Assembly: GCA_023423275.1 (NCBI GenBank)
Contig: JAFAFW010000058.1
Span: 172,832-236,831, forward strand
DNA: 64,000 nucleotides
DNA from: Pseudomonadota bacterium
Lineage (GTDB): Bacteria; Pseudomonadota; Alphaproteobacteria; Rhizobiales; Hyphomicrobiaceae
Direction: 5' to 3'
Below, in pieces: positions 1 to 8,605 of the stretch (position 1 is the first letter of the stretch; the number at the start of each line of letters is the position of its first letter). A program made the position numbers and the translations under genes. The notes below the pieces were generated by a model. It was not told the origin of the DNA, made no database searches, and saw only the letters and a list, made by a program, of their open reading frames with translations.

Positions 1-655
1 GCTTCAAGAGCGCTTGCAGCGCGTGCTCCTCTGACCACGCGGGTCGGTTGATGGGCGTTTTGATCGCGCCTGGCGCAACCGCATTCACACGAATTTTCTC
101 CTGCGCCACTTCCTGGGCGAGGGATTCCATCAAAAGCTTAAGTCCGCCCTTGGACGCCGCATAGTTCACATGTCCGGCCCAAGGGATCACCTGGTGCACC
201 GAATTCACGAAGATGATGTTGCCCCGCGATTTTGCATCGGGACGCTGCGGCTGGCTGTGGAACCGGCGCACGGCTTCCTGCGCGCAGAGGAAGGGTCCCG
301 TCAGGTTGACGTCGATGACCCGTTGCCAATCCGCGAGCGACAGGTCGGTGAAGGATGCGTCACGTTGAATGCCGGCATTTGCCACCAGGATATCGAGTCT
401 GCCGAAATGATCGACCACCTGCCCGACGAGACGTTCACAGTCTTCAGCCCTGCCGACGTCGCCTTTCAGGGCAACAGCACGACCGCCAGCGGACGAAATT
501 TCAGCGACGACGTCTTCGGCTTGCGCCTGGCCTGAATGATAATTGACGCCGACTGAAACGCCGCATCGCCCGAGTTCTTCCGCAATCGCTTTTCCGATTC
601 CGGAACTCGCTCCAGTCACGAGTGCTGTGCGACGCTCGAGGTCTGGCCATTGCAC
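1..655 (-). CDS. SDR-family oxidoreductase, glucose 1-dehydrogenase-like (3' end cut by window edge)
   Basis: The minus strand reads MQWPDLERRTALVTGASSGIG, giving the Rossmann-fold TGxxxGIG cofactor motif at about residues 14-21, then the NAG-type segment (VANAG) and the catalytic Ser and Tyr-x3-Lys (NYAASK). The segment after it, VNAVAPGAIKTPINRPAW, matches SDRs annotated as glucose 1-dehydrogenases, but substrate cannot be fixed from sequence. The start is a GTG at 653-655 with a GGAG about 10 bases upstream; no ATG fits this frame. The last 30-40 residues lie beyond base 1. It follows the propionyl-CoA synthetase gene on the same strand with a 124-base gap, so it may be co-transcribed. The oxidoreductase fold is sure; the substrate is not. 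Confidence 0.85.
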   Translation of the reverse strand, partial: MQWPDLERRTALVTGASSGIGKAIAEELGRCGVSVGVNYHSGQAQAEDVVAEISSAGGRAVALKGDVGRAEDCERLVGQVVDHFGRLDILVANAGIQRDASFTDLSLADWQRVIDVNLTGPFLCAQEAVRRFHSQPQRPDAKSRGNIIFVNSVHQVIPWAGHVNYAASKGGLKLLMESLAQEVAQEKIRVNAVAPGAIKTPINRPAWSEEHALQALLK

Positions 656-779
656 GGCGCGCCATCTCCGTTGTTGATGCCGTCGGACGGAGCGAGCGCC
701 GCAGTGCGGAGCACATACCGTCGTGACGACAACGCCAACAGCGACGCATGGTTCACCCGAACACGCGTTGGCGTCCGAT

Positions 780-2702
780 TTATCCTGAAGCCGGCGCGTT
801 GCGCATCGCGCCGCGCTGCTTCAGAACGTCAGCGATTTCATCGATGATAGCGGGGTCGTCGATTGTCGCTGGCATCTTCCACGGCTTTCCGTCCGCAAGC
901 TGACGCATGGTGCCGCGCAGGATCTTGCCGGATCGCGTTTTTGGCAACCGCTTGACGACCATCACATTCTTGAACGCGGCGACCGGACCGATGATTTCGC
1001 GTACCAGCTTGACGACTTCTGCCTCGATCTCTTTCGGGTCCCGGTTGACGCCCGCGTTGAGGACGATGAAGCCTGCGGGAAGCTGCCCCTTGGTCTCGTC
1101 ATCAACACCGATCACGGCGCTCTCGGCGACATCGGGATGTTGCGCGACAACTTCCTCGATCTGGCCCGTCGATAGGCGATGCCCGGCGACGTTGATCACG
1201 TCGTCGGTGCGCGCCATGACGAACACGTAGCCGCCGGAGTCACGATAGCCCGCATCCGATGTCGTGTAGTAACCCGGAAACTCATTAAGATAGCTCTTGC
1301 GGAAGCGGTCATTTCCGTTCCACAGCGTCGGCAGGCAGGACGGCGGCAGCGGAAGCTTGATCGCCAGCGTTCCCGATTCCCCGTCGGGCACCGGCTGACC
1401 TTTTTCGTCCAACACCGAAATATCGTATCCAGGCATCGGCACGGTCGGCGAACCGTATTTGACCGGCAGCGTCCCGAGCCCCACTGGATTGCCGCAGATC
1501 GCCCAGCCCGTTTCGGTCTGCCACCAGTGATCGATCACCGGCACCGACAGTTTCTCCTCCGCCCACTTGATCGTCTCGGGATCGGCGCGCTCACCGGCGA
1601 GGAACAGCGTACGGAAGTTGCTGAGATCGTAATTCTTGATCAGCTCGCCTTTGGGATCTTCTTTCTTGATGGCCCGGAATGCGGTTGGCGCAGTAAACAT
1701 CGCAGCCACCTTGTGTTCGGCAATCACACGCCAGAAGGCGCCCGCATCCGGTGTACCGACCGGCTTGCCCTCGTACAGGATGGTCGTCGCACCGAGCAGA
1801 AGTGGCGCATAGACAATGTAGGAGTGACCGACCACCCAACCGACGTCGGACGCGGCCCAGAACACGTCGCCGGGCGCCATGCCGTAATGGTTCCGCATGG
1901 ACCATTTGAGGGCAACCATATGTCCGCCATTGTCGCGCACGACGCCCTTGGGCAACCCGGTCGTACCCGATGTGTAAAGAATATAGAGCGGATCGGTCGC
2001 GGCGACTGACACGCAGGCTGCTTTGCGACCGCGCGCCTTCGCGTCAGCCACGGCCGCCGCCCAGTCGACATCGCGGCCGTCGGTGAGCGGCGCTTCCAGC
2101 TTTTCTCTTTGCAGGATGACACAGTGATCGGGCTTATGTGCGCTAAGTTCGATCGCCTTGTCGAGTAACGGCTTGTAGGGCACGACACGACCCGGCTCGA
2201 CGCCACATGACGCGGACACAATTGCCACTGGCTTGCAGTCGTCGATCCGCGTGGCCAGCTCATTGGCCGCAAACCCTCCAAACACGACCGAGTGGATCGC
2301 CCCAATGCGCGCGCAGGCGAGCATCGAGATAAGGGCCTCGGGCACCATCGGCATATAGATGATGACCCGGTCGCCCTTGCCGACGTTCAGATCCTTCAAG
2401 ATCCCGGCGAATGTCGCGACTTCATCGGTCAGCTCAGCATACGTGAACGACCGTTTCGTGCCTGTGACCGGACTGTCGTAGATCAGCGCCTTCTGCGCGC
2501 CGCGTCCCTCTTCGACGTGCCGGTCGAGGCAGTTATAGGCGGTATTGCACTCCGCACCGGGAAACCAGCGGCCGTATTCGCCCATATACGGATCGAATAC
2601 CCGGTCCCACAGCTTGTACCAGGCGATGTCGCCTGCCGCCTCGGCCCAGAACGCTTCCGGGTCCTTCTTCCAACTTGCATAGACTTCCTGGTAGCGGCTC
2701 AT
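780..2702 (-). CDS. prpE: propionyl-CoA synthetase (acetyl-CoA synthetase family)
   Basis: A 640-residue ANL-superfamily ligase that activates a short-chain acid (propionate, possibly acetate) with ATP and CoA in the cytoplasm. It starts MSRYQEVYASWKKDPEAFW, the N-terminal pattern of PrpE. The ATP-binding P-loop YTSGTTGLPKG lies near residue 245, the WWQTETGW A5 motif near residue 390, and the acyl-adenylate lysine in RSGKILRGTMR near residue 600. Full family length. A GAGGACAGGG stretch precedes the ATG. It is divergent from a TSUP permease across about 200 bases. No prpB/C/D genes are next to it, so propionate may be burned through another route. The family call is strong; propionyl rather than acetyl preference rests on similarity only. 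Confidence 0.92.
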   Translation of the reverse strand: MSRYQEVYASWKKDPEAFWAEAAGDIAWYKLWDRVFDPYMGEYGRWFPGAECNTAYNCLDRHVEEGRGAQKALIYDSPVTGTKRSFTYAELTDEVATFAGILKDLNVGKGDRVIIYMPMVPEALISMLACARIGAIHSVVFGGFAANELATRIDDCKPVAIVSASCGVEPGRVVPYKPLLDKAIELSAHKPDHCVILQREKLEAPLTDGRDVDWAAAVADAKARGRKAACVSVAATDPLYILYTSGTTGLPKGVVRDNGGHMVALKWSMRNHYGMAPGDVFWAASDVGWVVGHSYIVYAPLLLGATTILYEGKPVGTPDAGAFWRVIAEHKVAAMFTAPTAFRAIKKEDPKGELIKNYDLSNFRTLFLAGERADPETIKWAEEKLSVPVIDHWWQTETGWAICGNPVGLGTLPVKYGSPTVPMPGYDISVLDEKGQPVPDGESGTLAIKLPLPPSCLPTLWNGNDRFRKSYLNEFPGYYTTSDAGYRDSGGYVFVMARTDDVINVAGHRLSTGQIEEVVAQHPDVAESAVIGVDDETKGQLPAGFIVLNAGVNRDPKEIEAEVVKLVREIIGPVAAFKNVMVVKRLPKTRSGKILRGTMRQLADGKPWKMPATIDDPAIIDEIADVLKQRGAMRNAPASG

Positions 2703-2905
2703 CCCTGTCCTCTTTCCGGCTGCCCGGGTATTTTGAAGTATCTAAACGGCCGATTGGATGGCGACGCAAGTGGCGCCAGGGAAAGACTGGCCGCTGAACA
2801 CCGCAGCTCCATTCGACCTGACGGGACTGGCGCCCCTCGGACGAACACTGTATGGACGGTCGGGCGCGGCTTGCGCGCACCCCATCCTCGCTCGCAATCC
2901 AGCAC

Positions 2906-3667
2906 ATGATCACCGATCCCTGGTTTTTTGCTGTCGCCATCCCGGCGATTGTCCTCACGGGGCTGTCGAAAGGCGGCTTTCTCGGTGGCGTGGGCGGCAT
3001 CGCCGTCCCGCTGATGTCTCTCGTCATTTCGCCGGTTCAGGCGGCCGGCATCATGCTGCCGATCCTGATCACAATGGACTGGATCGGTGTCTGGGCCTAT
3101 CGGCGCGACTGGAGCGGTCCGAATCTCAAGATCCTGCTGCCCGCCTCGATTGCAGGCGTCCTGATCGGCTGGGCGACCGCGACGTACGTGACCGAAGCGC
3201 ACGTGAGGCTTCTGGTCGGGCTGGTGGGCGCAGCGTTTACCCTGACCCACTGGTTCAACCTCAAGCCGCGCGGCACGGCGCCGGGTCCGAACGTGAGCAA
3301 GGGCAGCTTCTGGGGGATGATCTCGGGCTTTACCAGCTTCGTCAGTCACGCGGGTGGCCCGCCGTATTCCGTCTACATGCTGCCGCAACGCCTGCCCAAC
3401 GTCGTCTACGCGGGCACCGGCATCATGCTGTTTACCGTGATCAATCTGGTGAAGGTGCCGCCCTACTTCTTCCTGGGGCAATTCAGTCTGGCGAATCTCA
3501 AGACCGTCGCCGTCCTGATCCCGCTCGCACCGCTTGCCATCATGGCCGGGGTTTGGCTCACCCGGCGCGTCCCCCAGGAGCCATTCTACAAGATCGCTTA
3601 CGCCTGCCTGTTCTTCATATCCCTCAAGCTGATTTGGGATGGGGCGTGCGCCGTGCTTGTCGGATGA
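2906..3667 (+). CDS. TSUP-family (TauE/SafE) membrane permease
   Basis: A 253-residue inner-membrane protein rich in hydrophobic helices, opening with MITDPWFFAVAIPAIVLTGL then SKGGFLGGVGG, the first-repeat glycine motif of the TauE/SafE (TSUP) family. The second half contains the matching SFVSHAGGPP repeat motif. Family members move sulfite, sulfoacetate, organic sulfur compounds or other small anions; the substrate here is unknown. I chose the ATG at 2906; an upstream in-frame ATG at 2852 would add 18 polar residues not typical of the family. No strong ribosome binding site is visible for either start. It is followed 100 bases later by an acyl-CoA ligase on the same strand. Confidence 0.85.
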   Translation: MITDPWFFAVAIPAIVLTGLSKGGFLGGVGGIAVPLMSLVISPVQAAGIMLPILITMDWIGVWAYRRDWSGPNLKILLPASIAGVLIGWATATYVTEAHVRLLVGLVGAAFTLTHWFNLKPRGTAPGPNVSKGSFWGMISGFTSFVSHAGGPPYSVYMLPQRLPNVVYAGTGIMLFTVINLVKVPPYFFLGQFSLANLKTVAVLIPLAPLAIMAGVWLTRRVPQEPFYKIAYACLFFISLKLIWDGACAVLVG

Positions 3668-3767
3668 CGATCCCGTGATCGCGACAGAGGTTTGGCCCTA
3701 TGATTGCAGATCGGGCTTTCGCTAGGTTAGCGTCCCTGTCACGCCGTGTGATCTTCAGAGAACCATC

Positions 3768-5396
3768 ATGTCCGCGTATGAGCAGAACCTCGACAAAACG
3801 GCCGCCAACTTTCAACCGTTGACGCCATTGACGCTGCTGTCACGCGCAGCGGGTATCCATCCCGATCACGTGGCCATCATCCACGGTCGTCAGCGAACCA
3901 CCTACCGCGATCTTTACGCCCGCTCTCGCAAGCTGGCCTCGGCACTGGCGCAACGTGGCATCGGCCGTGGCGATACCGTCTCGGTCATGCTCGCCAACAC
4001 GCCGCCGATGATCGAAGCGCACTATGCCGTGCCGATGACGGGCGCGATCCTGCATGCGATGAACACGCGGCTGGATGCGGCCGTTATCGCTTTCCAGCTC
4101 GATCACGCCGAAAGCAAGGTTCTGATCACCGACCGGGAATTCGCGCCGACCATCAAGACGGCCTTGTCCATGACCAACGTCAAGCCACTCATCATTGACT
4201 ACGACGATATCGAATTTCCGCAGTCCGGCGAGCGGCTATCGGATCTCGGTTATGAACAGCTTCTCGCCGGTGGCGATCCCGCTTTTGCCTGGCGGATGCC
4301 AGATAACGAGTGGGATGCGATCACACTCAACTATACGTCCGGCACGACGGGTAACCCGAAAGGCGTCGTCTACCATCACCGCGGCGCCTACCTGATGTGC
4401 TACGCGAACGTGATCGCGGCCGGGCTGGGACGGCATCCCGTCTACCTCTGGACGCTGCCGATGTTCCATTGCAACGGCTGGTGCTTTCCCTGGACCCTGT
4501 CGGCGGTGGCGGGGACCCATGTCTGCCTCAGGTGGGTGCGCGCCAAGGCGATGTACGACGCGATCGCGGATCACAAAGTGACCCATTTGTGCGGCGCACC
4601 GATCGTGATGACGACGCTGCTCAATGCGCCCGTCGATGACAAGCGCCCGCTTCCCCACAACGTTCAGTTCGTCACCGCAGCCGCCCCACCGCCGGCGTCC
4701 GTCCTCGGCGCGATGGCGGAGGCGGGCTTCGAGGTGACGCATGTCTACGGGCTGACCGAAACGTATGGCCCAGCCGTCGTGAACGATTGGCACACGGAAT
4801 GGGATGAGCTTCCGGCTGCGGATCGTGCTGCGCTGAAATCCCGGCAGGGCGTCCGCTATCCGGCGCTGGAGGACCTGAACGTCTTCGATCCCGAAACGAT
4901 GCAGCCGATCCCGGCCGATGGCGAAACCATGGGCGAGGTCATGTTCCGCGGCAATATCGTCATGAAGGGCTATCTCAAGAACCCGGAGGCGACGGCGGAA
5001 GCCTTCGCTGGAGGCTGGTTCCATTCCGGCGATCTCGGCGTGCTGTATCCGGACAATTACATTCAGTTGAAAGACCGTTCCAAGGACATCATCATCTCGG
5101 GCGGCGAGAACATCTCCTCAATCGAGGTCGAGGATGCCCTTTACAAGCATCCCGCCGTTGCTCACGTCGCGGTCGTCGCCAAGCCCGACGAGACCTGGGG
5201 CGAAACGCCCTGCGCCTTCATCGAACTGAGACCTGGCGCCAGCGCCACGACCGAGGAGATCATCTCCTGGTGCCGCGATCATCTCGCGCGCTACAAGTGC
5301 CCCCGCGCTGTCGTGTTCGGCGAGATTCCCAAAACCTCGACCGGCAAGATCCAGAAGTTCAAGCTCCGCGACATTGCGAAGGGCCTTGCGACGTAA
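3768..5396 (+). CDS. AMP-dependent acyl-CoA synthetase (medium/long-chain fatty acid or related acid)
   Basis: A 542-residue ANL ligase. The P-loop is YTSGTTGNPKG near residue 190, followed by HHRGAY, the acyl-pocket LPMFHCNGWCFPW, the HVYGLTETYGP adenylation motif near residue 325, GWFHSGDLG near 420, and the conserved lysine in KTSTGKIQKF near 530. The HCNGW and LTETYGP forms are typical of the AlkK/FadK-like fatty acyl-CoA synthase group and of some dimethylsulfoniopropionate-pathway ligases (DmdB-like). It activates a carboxylic acid through an acyl-AMP in the cytoplasm. It sits between a TSUP permease and an aspartate dehydrogenase. Enzyme class is certain; substrate is open. Confidence 0.9.
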   Translation: MSAYEQNLDKTAANFQPLTPLTLLSRAAGIHPDHVAIIHGRQRTTYRDLYARSRKLASALAQRGIGRGDTVSVMLANTPPMIEAHYAVPMTGAILHAMNTRLDAAVIAFQLDHAESKVLITDREFAPTIKTALSMTNVKPLIIDYDDIEFPQSGERLSDLGYEQLLAGGDPAFAWRMPDNEWDAITLNYTSGTTGNPKGVVYHHRGAYLMCYANVIAAGLGRHPVYLWTLPMFHCNGWCFPWTLSAVAGTHVCLRWVRAKAMYDAIADHKVTHLCGAPIVMTTLLNAPVDDKRPLPHNVQFVTAAAPPPASVLGAMAEAGFEVTHVYGLTETYGPAVVNDWHTEWDELPAADRAALKSRQGVRYPALEDLNVFDPETMQPIPADGETMGEVMFRGNIVMKGYLKNPEATAEAFAGGWFHSGDLGVLYPDNYIQLKDRSKDIIISGGENISSIEVEDALYKHPAVAHVAVVAKPDETWGETPCAFIELRPGASATTEEIISWCRDHLARYKCPRAVVFGEIPKTSTGKIQKFKLRDIAKGLAT

Positions 5397-5488
5397 AGCG
5401 CACCGGCTATCTGTTGTTGGCGCGCGGTGCTATCAAGCCCGGACGGTCGGGCGGCTGATGCCCGGAACGTCGAAACGGGAGGAATGCA

Positions 5489-6301
5489 ATGAAGCCGATA
5501 AGGCTCGCGATTGCCGGTCTTGGCGCGATCGGCCTCAAGGTTGCGCGCCGTGTCGATGCCGGTGACATACCGGGCATGGAGCTGGCGGCGGTCGCGGTCC
5601 GGGACGCGACAAAGGCCGGACACAACCTCGCCAGGTTCCGCAACAAGCCTGAGATCCTGCCCGCCTCCCAACTCGCCGACGTTGCCGATGTGATCGTCGA
5701 ATGCCTCCCCGCCGCGCATTTCCGCGACGTCGCCGAGCCGACGCTGCGCAAGGGAAAGACGTTCATGCCGTTGTCCGTCGGCGCCCTGTTGAAGCATATG
5801 GATCTCATCGATCTCGCGCGCGAGACCGGCGGCAAGATCATCGTTCCAAGCGGCGCGATTCTCGGTCTTGATGCTGTCCGGGCCGTGGCTGAAGACAAGG
5901 TGCATTCCGTCCGCCTGATCACGCGCAAGCCGCCGGGCGGTGTCGCCGGCGCACCGCTGCTGGTCGAAAAGGGCATCTCCCTGGACGGACTGAGCGAGCC
6001 GTTGATGGTGTTTTCCGGCAGCGCCCGCGAGGCGGCAAAAGGCTTTCCGGCCAATCTCAACGTTTCGGTCGCGCTGTCTCTTGCGGGTATCGGCGCGGAT
6101 CAAACGATCGTGGAGCTTTGGGCCGATCCCACGGTGACGCGCAACACGCATACCGTGGTCGTGGAATCGGAATCGTCCAATCTCAAGATGACGATCGAGA
6201 ACATCCCCGACGCCGAGAACCCGAGGACGGGACTCGTGACCGGCCTCAGCGTGATTGCCGCCCTGCGGCGGCTCACGGCGCCGCTGGTCGTCGGGACCTG
6301 A
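5489..6301 (+). CDS. nadX: L-aspartate dehydrogenase
   Basis: A 270-residue protein beginning MKPIRLAIAGLGAIGLKVARR, a GxGxxG NAD(P)-binding motif. The central IIVPSGAILGLDAVRA and the C-terminal NLNVSVALSLAGIGAD followed by VELWADP are the signature stretches of L-aspartate dehydrogenase. The enzyme oxidises aspartate to iminoaspartate, which can feed quinolinate/NAD synthesis in place of NadB, or deaminates aspartate for catabolism. A good GGGAGGAA ribosome binding site precedes the ATG. No nadA or nadC is adjacent, so the context favours neither role. Length is normal for the family. Confidence 0.88.
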   Translation: MKPIRLAIAGLGAIGLKVARRVDAGDIPGMELAAVAVRDATKAGHNLARFRNKPEILPASQLADVADVIVECLPAAHFRDVAEPTLRKGKTFMPLSVGALLKHMDLIDLARETGGKIIVPSGAILGLDAVRAVAEDKVHSVRLITRKPPGGVAGAPLLVEKGISLDGLSEPLMVFSGSAREAAKGFPANLNVSVALSLAGIGADQTIVELWADPTVTRNTHTVVVESESSNLKMTIENIPDAENPRTGLVTGLSVIAALRRLTAPLVVGT

Positions 6302-6389
6302 TCTTTCGAAGCAGCAAGCCGCGCGGCAACGCGCGAACACATCAAACTCCTTGGTTTTGCACCCCCGTTTTGCTCACCATGAGGGACGC

Positions 6390-7277
6390 ATGACTCATGC
6401 CATTCTCCTGGCCATCGCGGCGGATGGCCTGCTGTCGCTGATGGATGCGCTGATCAAATCGATGACGCCGCGCTATCCGACATTTCAGATCGCATTCCTG
6501 CGCTTTGCCTCCGGTCTGCTCTGGGCCTCAATGCTGGTGATTGTGACGCGGCCCGGATGGCCGAGCCGCGAAGCCATCTTCTACAATTCGACACGCTCCG
6601 TTCTGGTCGTCGTCACAGCAACGTCCTTCTTCTTCGCATTGAGCCAGCTTCCTCTCGCGGACACGATTGCGCTGTCGTTTCTGTCACCGATGTTTCTCGC
6701 GGTTTTCGGCGCGCTGTTTCTCAAGGAGCGCCTCGATACCCGCATCGTCATTGCGCTGATCGCCGGGTTCGCCGGCATGTTGCTGATTGCGGGCGGCCGC
6801 GTCGGCCTGGGCACGTACACCAACGGCGCCATCTACGGCACCTTGGCCTGCGTGCTCTCCGCGCTGACCTACGCGCTGACTCTTGTACTGCTCCGGGCGC
6901 GAGCAATGCGCGACGCGCTTTCAATCATCGTCTGGTTTCAGACACTCGGCCCAGCCTTGCTTCTGGCGCCCGCTGCCGCGCTGGTCTGGGTCGCGCCGTC
7001 ATGGCAGGACTTGGGGCTGTTCCTGCTGGTCGGTCTTATCGGCGTGGCGGGACATTTCCTGCTGGCGCACGCTTTCGCCCGCGCCGAAGCGTCCCGCCTC
7101 GCGCCGGTGCACTACACCACGCTGATTTGGGGGGTCCTGTTCGGCTATCTGTTCTTTTCGGATATCCCCGCGCCAGCGACCCTCGCAGGGGCAACACTCA
7201 TCATCCTGGGAACGCTGGCCACACATCGCAGAAAGCGGGCAGCGACCTCAACGCTGGAAAAGAAGGGCGCATCATAG
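6390..7277 (+). CDS. DMT-superfamily (EamA) transporter
   Basis: A 295-residue polytopic membrane protein with about ten hydrophobic helices in two EamA repeats; the first repeat contains FASGLLWASML and PLADTIALSFLSPMFLAVFGALFLKERL, the second VHYTTLIWGVLFGYLFFSD. The latter 'loop plus proline' pattern is the hallmark of RhaT/EamA carriers, usually exporters of amino acids or metabolites. I used the ATG at 6390, whose N-terminus MTHAILLAIAADGLLS enters the first helix directly; the frame is open further upstream but that part overlaps nadX and is polar. It starts 88 bases after nadX and may be co-expressed. Substrate unknown. Confidence 0.87.
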   Translation: MTHAILLAIAADGLLSLMDALIKSMTPRYPTFQIAFLRFASGLLWASMLVIVTRPGWPSREAIFYNSTRSVLVVVTATSFFFALSQLPLADTIALSFLSPMFLAVFGALFLKERLDTRIVIALIAGFAGMLLIAGGRVGLGTYTNGAIYGTLACVLSALTYALTLVLLRARAMRDALSIIVWFQTLGPALLLAPAAALVWVAPSWQDLGLFLLVGLIGVAGHFLLAHAFARAEASRLAPVHYTTLIWGVLFGYLFFSDIPAPATLAGATLIILGTLATHRRKRAATSTLEKKGAS

Positions 7278-7296
7278 TGCGCGCCGAGGCAGGGCA

Positions 7297-7363
7297 GCAG
7301 ACGAGCGGCCGAAAGAAGGCGTTACACACATCTTCGGCGTCTCGGCCGCTCTGGTCTGTCTGC
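7297..7363. terminator. possible shared terminator between two converging genes
   Basis: Between the converging DMT transporter and DUF465 genes lies an inverted repeat AGCGGCCGA (7304-7312) / TCGGCCGCT (7342-7350), with partial CAGAC/GTCTG complementarity outside it. The loop is 29 bases and no clean T-run follows, so a classical intrinsic terminator is only weakly supported. Confidence 0.35.
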
Positions 7364-7377
7364 TGGTGTGATGTTGT

Positions 7378-7557
7378 CTAGTGTCGGACTTTGCCAGGCC
7401 CCATATTGGCGATCTGGTCCTTCAGCTTGAGTTTTTCCAACTTCAAGCTGCTCACCCTCGCGGAATCGAATGAGGGTCGGGCCAGTTCTTCTTCAATCTT
7501 CTGCTCAAGTAACCGATGCTTTTCCGCAAGTTCAGCGAGATGTGGGTACGCCGACAT
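7378..7557 (-). CDS. YdcH-family (DUF465) small protein
   Basis: A 59-residue, highly charged helical protein: MSAYPHLAELAEKHRLLEQKIEEELARP, then SLKLEKLKLKDQIA. The heptad-like pattern and the conserved LK(K/R)xKLxLKD(E/Q)I ending are diagnostic of DUF465, a family of predicted coiled coils of unknown function. I chose the ATG at 7557 because GGAGGGCAAG precedes it; the open frame runs further upstream only through non-family sequence. It is divergent from a second DUF465 gene that starts at 7798. Confidence 0.82.
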   Translation of the reverse strand: MSAYPHLAELAEKHRLLEQKIEEELARPSFDSARVSSLKLEKLKLKDQIANMGPGKVRH

Positions 7558-7797
7558 CTTGCCCTCCGGTTGAGTTGAAGACTCGGGTATTTTGCCAGGA
7601 ATGCACGCCGCTGTCGACTCAGGCGCGGTGGAAAAGAGGCGAGTGCCCGCCCCCTTCGTCGCCGTGATTTTCGCATAAGCGTCGGTTTTTCCGTCCCTTT
7701 TTCTTCGACGCCGGCTGCTGCTATCTTGCTTCCGCAATCAATCGATGCTAGCGCGATGGCAGGGTTGCGAGGGAGCGCGGCTCAGCCGATCAGGTAC

Positions 7798-8004
7798 ATG
7801 CAGCGACAAGACGAAAGAGACATTCGCGAGCTGCTGGCGAAGCTCCGTACCGAGCATCGGGAGCTCGATGCCACAATTGCTGCGCTGGAGGCGGAGCCGC
7901 GTGCCGATCAGCTCCAGATCTCGCGTCTGAAGCGCACCAAGCTCAAGCTCAAGGACAGGATCACGGCGCTCGAGGATCAGCTGCTTCCCGATATCATCGC
8001 CTGA
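7798..8004 (+). CDS. second YdcH-family (DUF465) small protein
   Basis: A 68-residue charged helical protein with RELLAKLRTEHRELDATIAAL and the DUF465 signature RLKRTKLKLKDRI near its end. It is divergent from the other DUF465 gene and lies 106 bases before purE. The start at 7798 has a weak AGG close by; an in-frame ATG at 7756 would add 14 residues with no better ribosome binding site. Function of the family is not known; predicted to form a helical hairpin or coiled coil. Confidence 0.78.
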   Translation: MQRQDERDIRELLAKLRTEHRELDATIAALEAEPRADQLQISRLKRTKLKLKDRITALEDQLLPDIIA

Positions 8005-8044
8005 GCCGAACCCTTGCCAAGGTTTGCGAACACTGGCTATTTGA

Positions 8045-8065
8045 GTGTCCACTATCAATGGACAC
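8045..8065. promoter_or_regulatory. hairpin or operator before purE
   Basis: GTGTCCA (8045-8051) and TGGACAC (8059-8065) form a 7-bp inverted repeat with a 7-base spacer, in the 106-base gap between the DUF465 gene and purE. No T-run follows, so an operator or attenuating hairpin is more likely than a terminator. No known purine regulator motif is recognised. Confidence 0.3.
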
Positions 8066-8110
8066 CATCTGCAGTCAGTCCTGGATTGACACGCAAGGAA
8101 GCCAGGATCG

Positions 8111-8605
8111 ATGAGCGCGACGCAACCGAAAATCGGCATCATCATGGGAAGCCAGTCGGACTGGCCGACGATGCGCCGTGCCGCCGACATCCTGGCTAAG
8201 CTGAAGGTCCCGTTCGAGGCGCGCATCGTCTCGGCCCATCGTACCCCCGACCGTCTCTACGCCTACGCCAAATCGGCGAAGGAGCGGGGCCTCAACGTCA
8301 TCATCGCCGGAGCCGGAGGGGCCGCCCATCTGCCGGGTATGGTCGCGTCGCTGACGACATTGCCGGTGCTCGGCGTGCCTGTCGAAAGCCGCGCGATGAA
8401 GGGCCAGGACAGCCTCTATTCCATCGTTCAGATGCCAGCCGGAATTCCGGTCGGAACCCTGGCAATCGGCGAAGCGGGCGCAGAGAATGCGGGCCTGCTC
8501 GCCGCGCAGATCCTGGCACTCCAGGATGCCGCATTGGCGCGCCGCCTGGAGGACTTCCGGACGCAACTCAGCGCCGCGGTTGCAGAGGCGCCGCAGGATG
8601 CCTGA
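8111..8605 (+). CDS. purE: N5-carboxyaminoimidazole ribonucleotide mutase
   Basis: A 164-residue class I PurE, which moves the carboxylate of N5-CAIR to give CAIR in purine synthesis. The phosphate/nucleotide-binding GIIMGSQSDW is at residues 8-17, SAHRTPDR near 42-49 carries the catalytic histidine, and AGAGGAAHLPGM follows near 68-79. C-terminal AENAGLLAAQIL is typical. It overlaps purK by 8 bases, so the two are translated from one message. Confidence 0.96.
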   Translation: MSATQPKIGIIMGSQSDWPTMRRAADILAKLKVPFEARIVSAHRTPDRLYAYAKSAKERGLNVIIAGAGGAAHLPGMVASLTTLPVLGVPVESRAMKGQDSLYSIVQMPAGIPVGTLAIGEAGAENAGLLAAQILALQDAALARRLEDFRTQLSAAVAEAPQDA

